Part shown: one piece after another, positions 61,160-64,000 of the stretch
Position numbering within the stretch: position 1 is the first letter of the stretch
Layout: every line of letters starts with the position of its first letter
Notes under the pieces: generated by a model
What the model saw: the letters and a program-made list of their open reading frames with translations, nothing else
Databases searched by the model: none
Told to the model about the DNA's origin: nothing
Made by a program: the position numbers and the translations under genes
Assembly: GCF_025965585.1 (NCBI RefSeq)
Contig: NZ_JAOPWR010000208.1
Coordinates: 1 to 64,000, forward strand
Direction: 5' to 3'
DNA: 64,000 bases
DNA from: Pseudonocardia sp.
GTDB lineage: Bacteria; Actinomycetota; Actinomycetes; Mycobacteriales; Pseudonocardiaceae

Positions 61160-62736
61160 CGGGTGCCTCCGGCAGGGAGGGGGACGGGCTTCCACAACGA
61201 CGGGGCCTGCTCGGGGATGGCCGCGTGGACAGGCCGGGTGACGAAGGTTTCGAGGTGCTTGATCGTCTCGTCGGGCACCCACCCGGCCCGCACCCGCACT
61301 GGTTCGCGGATGCCCTCGCCGAACAGGTACCCGACACCCGGCTCCGATTCGCCGATGCGGTTGGCCCAGGCGCCGCGGTCGTAGGCGTGCTCACCGAGCA
61401 CCATGCTGACGTGGCTCTTGGACGCGACGCGCAGGCAGATGCGGCGCGGGAACAGCTCCCGGACCGGGACGGTGTCCTTGGTCGGCTCCTGCACGTAGCC
61501 GCGCACGGTGTAGCCCAGAGCCCGGCCCTGGGTGGTCAGCAACGCCACCCTCTCAGTGATCGCTTCCCGGGTCTTACGGTCCCCGACGTAGCGCACGAGG
61601 GCGCCGATCTCGTCGAACTCGACGAGTTCGAGGGGGTGCTCGCGGCTGATCGGCACGGTCCGGACCCGTCCGGCGAACTCGACCTTCCGGGCTTCCATCC
61701 CGGCCACCAGGTCATCGAGCAGGTCGAGGGCGTCGCGCGAGGTGACGGCGTAGCGGTGGAAGACCCGGCGGCCGTAGGCCAGTTCCATGGCCTTCGGGTC
61801 GATCCCGGAGACGCGGACGAGGCCGTCGCGGATGGCCGGGGCGATGGACACGATGGGCGCCCACATCACCGAGTTCTTCCCCGCCCCCGTCGACCCGGCC
61901 GTGAGGGTGTGCCCTCCGGCGAGGGGTTGGTGCCAGTCGGTGCCGTACTCGGTGCGCCCGGATCACACCTTGCGCAGGTCCAGCCCCGCGCCGGCCACAC
62001 CCGCCAGGGCGCCGAGGTCGGTGCAGGGGACAACGTCGGCGAGGCGGTCGCGGCGCTGGTAATCGATCGACACCAGGTTCGGCCCGAGTTCGCGAATCTG
62101 GCAGCGGGCCACGCCCCGGGCGACTGCCAGCGAGCGGGCGGCCTGGTCGAAGTCCTCCGGTGTCTGCCCCGCCACCAGGCGCACGCGGACTTCGTCCCAG
62201 GAGGCGCCCGAGCGCACCCCGATCACCCGCGGCGACTGGTCACGGCGGGGCGCGGCCTTGGGCGGGACGGCGGAGCGGCGGAAGGGGTTGACCTGCACCG
62301 TCACCCCGGGCCCGTGATCGGCGACGGTGAGCCCGCAGGCGCGCAGCCATCGCGGCATGCGCGGGGCGTAGACGATCCAGCGCTGCCACCACGCCCGAAG
62401 CCACCGGCCCGCCAGCGGCTCGAAGGACTCCCGAGCAGCCCAGCGCCAGCCGAGCAGCCCGACCGCGACCACGGCGGCGGTGATGGTGAGGGAGAGCCAG
62501 CCGAGCCAGTAGCACCAGACCACCACCGCAGTTGTGGTGAGGCTGGTGCGCCAGTGGCGGACGATCTGCCGCCCGGCCCACCACAGCCCCTTGACCGCGA
62601 GCCACGCGGTCACGAACACCACGGCGATCGCGGCGGCGGCTTCCAGGATCTTGGTGACGGCCTGCCCGACCTTGTGCAGCACCCACAGCCCCGCGCCGGC
62701 CCCGGTCAGGACGAGGAGGAGTTGTCCGGTGGTCAT
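61156..62736 (-). pseudogene. traSA: FtsK/SpoIIIE-type transfer ATPase (TraSA), in-frame stop before Walker A
   Basis: A 526-codon reading interrupted at 61963-61965 by an in-frame TGA. The N-terminal part (from ATG behind GGGAGG) has membrane helices (LLLVLTGAGAGLWVLHKVGQ, TTTAVVVWCYWLGWLSLTIT) and an N-terminal domain ending AGAGLDLRKV. After the TGA the same frame continues SGRTEYGTDWHQPLAGGHTL and the Walker A TAGSTGAGKNSV, then the FtsK ATPase to the end. Restart codons after the TGA and before Walker A are absent, so any downstream product (VMWAP) lacks the P-loop. Either a nonsense mutation, or a sequencing error. Confidence 0.85.
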
Positions 62737-63062
62737 CACGCGACCTCCCGAACCAACGCCCCAGCCGGAGATCCCCAGCGCTGGTGGGCGGCCTGGCGGG
62801 TGACCCCGAGCCGGGAGGCGATCTCGCCCCACGAGTAGCCGGCCGCCCGCAGCCCGACCACCGCATCGGCGATCGCGGCTTCAAGGTCAGCCGCGAGCGC
62901 CGCGAGGTGGGGGAGGGCGTCGACGTCCCCGGTGGTGATGCGCCGGCCAGCAGCGCGCAGGATGCGGCGGGAGAAGGCGGTGAACTCGTCGTTCTCCATC
63001 ACCCGCCGTACCCCACCCGGTGTCAAGCCGGTCTTGACAGTCGACCGCGACCGCGGGCTCAT
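62736..63062 (-). CDS. Helix-turn-helix protein of the AICE
   Basis: A 108-aa protein. Residues about 40-80 are helical. The C-terminal HTH reads ADAVVGLRAAGYSWGEIASR and LGVTRQAAHQRWG, as in small DNA-binding proteins found before the transfer gene in pSAM2-like elements. It overlaps the transfer gene start (TGATG) and the Wbl gene stop (ATGA). It may regulate transfer or replication of the element. Confidence 0.85.
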   Translation of the reverse strand: MSPRSRSTVKTGLTPGGVRRVMENDEFTAFSRRILRAAGRRITTGDVDALPHLAALAADLEAAIADAVVGLRAAGYSWGEIASRLGVTRQAAHQRWGSPAGALVREVA

Positions 63063-63349
63063 GCGGCCACCGCCCCGGACCCGGCGACCGGGAGCCGCTC
63101 CGCGAGGAACAGGGCGTGTCGCTCGTCGGGAGTCGTGCCACCGATGACACCCCACCGGTGCGCCGGGTCCTCCCCGGCCATTGCGTCGAGCAGGCACGCA
63201 GCCTGAACAGGGCAGCGTGCGCAGACCCGCTTGGCCAGCTCCACGGCCGGCGCGGTCGAGGTGACGTCGACGGGGTAGAAGATCTCCGGGTCCGCATCCG
63301 CGCACAGCGCGCGGGTGCGCCAGTCCCGCCCGGCCGGTTCGCGGATCAT
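63059..63349 (-). CDS. WhiB-like (Wbl) iron-sulphur protein
   Basis: A 96-aa protein with four conserved Cys of the Wbl family: ALCADADPEIFYP, then KRVCARCPVQAACLLDAM (CxxC-x5-C). WGVIGGTTPDERHAL is the G(V/I)WGG-like turn (here WGVIGG). Wbl proteins bind a 4Fe-4S cluster and act with sigma factors. Encoded inside the element, it may sense redox or host state to set element gene expression. Overlaps both neighbours by 4 nt. Confidence 0.93.
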   Translation of the reverse strand: MIREPAGRDWRTRALCADADPEIFYPVDVTSTAPAVELAKRVCARCPVQAACLLDAMAGEDPAHRWGVIGGTTPDERHALFLAERLPVAGSGAVAA

Positions 63350-63489
63350 GCCGACACCCCCAGCTCAGCCCAGTTCGACAGCGCGCCGGCCGCATCGGAG
63401 GTAGGCCGACGTTCGGCACGGGCCTGCCAGTCCGCGGCGGAGTCGCGCCAGAACCGGGCCCGGTCCTGCTCGGTGTACTGAGCGGTCAT
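63346..63489 (-). CDS. Small AICE protein (47 aa), possibly the 3' part of a frameshifted longer gene
   Basis: The frame from ATG reads MTAQYTEQDRARFWRDSAAD WQARAERRPTSDAA. It overlaps the wbl start by 4 nt. Upstream the same frame stays GC3-rich and protein-like (GVLAREAYQFPHPHGALFGKA) back to 63561, inside the preceding ORF. The 82-aa upstream ORF may therefore be a frameshifted version of one longer protein. Function unknown. Confidence 0.6.
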   Translation of the reverse strand: MTAQYTEQDRARFWRDSAADWQARAERRPTSDAAGALSNWAELGVSA

Positions 63490-63734
63490 CGCGGCCTTCC
63501 CGAACAGCGCGCCGTGCGGGTGCGGGAACTGGTATGCCTCGCGGGCCAGCACGCCCACCACGCCGACGTGCGGGCGCAGACCAGGGCCAGGCGGGCGCAG
63601 CGGGCGACGTTCTCCCAGTCGTCGCGGTGCGGCATGTCCAGGGCGGCCCGCTGGTCGGCGCCGCAGGCGTCGAGCGCGGCCGCGAGGCGGGCCACGAACT
63701 CGTTCGCGGTCATGAACTCGTCGGTGGTGCTCAT
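63486..63734 (-). CDS. Small AICE protein (82 aa), tail of doubtful frame
   Basis: Starts MSTTDEFMTANEFVARLAAA then LDACGADQRAALDMPHRDDW, ENVARCARLALVCAR. The first 55 residues look like a real helical protein. The last 27 (AWWACWPARHTSSRTRTARC) are Ser/Arg-rich and have poor GC3, while the neighbouring frame is better there. Either the gene ends as given and overlaps the next by 4 nt, or a single-base indel near 63560 split a longer gene. Function unknown. Confidence 0.6.
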   Translation of the reverse strand: MSTTDEFMTANEFVARLAAALDACGADQRAALDMPHRDDWENVARCARLALVCARTSAWWACWPARHTSSRTRTARCSGRPR

Positions 63735-63798
63735 CTAGGTTGGTGTCCTTCCGGATGCTCGGTTCCTTTGCCAGGGGTTGGGATTTCCAGGGAGATCA

Positions 63799-63832
63799 GG
63801 AGGGGAGCCCGGTTGCCGCCGAGCTCCCCTCC
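63799..63832. terminator. Perfect 10-bp inverted repeat, probable terminator or leader hairpin
   Basis: GGAGGGGAGC pairs with GCTCCCCTCC across a 14-nt loop. It lies between the last gene in view and the start of the small-ORF/Wbl/Tra/Rep/Xis/Int chain, so it separates two transcription units of the element. Confidence 0.7.
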
Positions 63833-63844
63833 GCCAGCACTGGG

Positions 63845-64000
63845 TCAAGCCGCCTCCGAGTTCGCCCGCGGCGTCGGCTTCGAGCCCTGCTGTGGGGCCC
63901 GCATGCCGGTGGCGCGGATGCTGTAGGCGACCCGGTTGCGCTTGTCGTCCAGGTACGGGGTGACGGTCAGGCCCTCGAACTCGACCGGCCGGAACGGCAT
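63845..64000 (-). CDS. AICE protein, runs to the window edge
   Basis: The minus-strand frame gives MPFRPVEFEGLTVTPYLDDK and RNRVAYSIRATGMRAPQQG, then a Pro/Ala-rich end and TGA. The ATG lies exactly at the window end, so it may be complete at 51 aa or the tail of a longer protein. The VEFEGLTVTPYLDDKRxR pattern is protein-like and GC3-rich. Function unknown. Confidence 0.55.
   Translation of the reverse strand: MPFRPVEFEGLTVTPYLDDKRNRVAYSIRATGMRAPQQGSKPTPRANSEAA

Noticed and set aside
61963-61965. Selenocysteine or programmed readthrough at the TGA in the transfer gene
   Set aside because: FtsK-type proteins have no selenocysteine position, no selenium genes are seen, and there is no obvious hairpin that would justify it. 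A nonsense mutation or sequencing error is simpler.

Overview
The window is very GC-rich, with strongly GC3-biased genes. It carries actinobacterial hallmarks: a WhiB-like protein, mycothiol-linked DinB-type enzymes, two luciferase-like (LLM) flavin/F420 oxidoreductases, a stand-alone Ku plus a LigD-type ligase, and a pSAM2-like integrative element (AICE). The gene set best fits a Pseudonocardiales chromosome, probably Pseudonocardia or a relative. This is inferred from protein character; no database search was run.

Layout. (1) 1-4 kb: tRNA-Ser(TGA) followed by a decayed zone. It holds a 5'-truncated integrase whose box II Arg has become His, a frameshifted IS5-type transposase, a truncated Rossmann-fold oxidoreductase, a VOC gene with an internal deletion, and two or three apparently intact small genes (a DUF4352 lipoprotein and an 84-aa membrane protein). 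(2) 4-27.6 kb: mostly housekeeping and metabolic genes: an O-antigen-ligase-like polymerase coupled to a 61-aa secreted peptide, MpaB-type oxygenase, M18 and M3 peptidases, GMC oxidoreductase, BenE transporter with a divergent XRE-cupin regulator, SPFH protein, APC permease with IclR regulator, membrane-anchored GH16, orphan response regulator, HisC/Pat aminotransferase, a dienelactone-hydrolase-like protein and acetoacetate-CoA ligase. (3) 27.7-32 kb: tRNA-Ser(GCT) and tRNA-Arg(ACG), then a small block (MDR dehydrogenase, Gfo/Idh, GT4 glycosyltransferase) ending at an integrase remnant and a broken lyase, suggesting an old island. (4) 32-40.4 kb: a putative glycosyltransferase, ankyrin protein, DGPF/ECF42-type sigma pair, and a co-directional set (flavin monooxygenase with an NTF2-like front domain, Baeyer-Villiger monooxygenase, SRPBCC protein, LLM oxidoreductase), followed by an HSL-family esterase that could hydrolyse a Baeyer-Villiger ester. 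(5) 42-47 kb: a PaaX-regulated aryl-CoA cluster resembling salicylate degradation through gentisate (FAD hydroxylase, aryl-AMP ligase, mycothiol-dependent maleylpyruvate isomerase), with a remnant of an ATP-grasp CoA ligase between the hydroxylase and the ligase. (6) 47-57.5 kb: nucleoside phosphorylase-like protein, VOC protein, LCP cell-wall ligase, divergent ku/lig pair, glycolipid-binding protein, TyrA, amidase, M20 hydrolase, TadA with its partner, NUDIX. (7) 57.9 kb to the end: tRNA-Ser(CGA) occupied by an AICE read toward the tRNA (small ORFs, Wbl, HTH protein, FtsK-type transfer ATPase, RepSA-type initiator, Xis, Int). Its genes are chained by 1-4 nt overlaps, and the transfer ATPase gene contains an in-frame TGA just before Walker A.

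No CRISPR array or defence island was recognised. The most noteworthy signals are the AICE with its interrupted transfer gene, the serine-tRNA integration hot spots, several head-to-head gene pairs with almost no intergenic space, an operator-like palindrome between benE and its neighbour regulator, and enzymes whose usual catalytic residues are missing.
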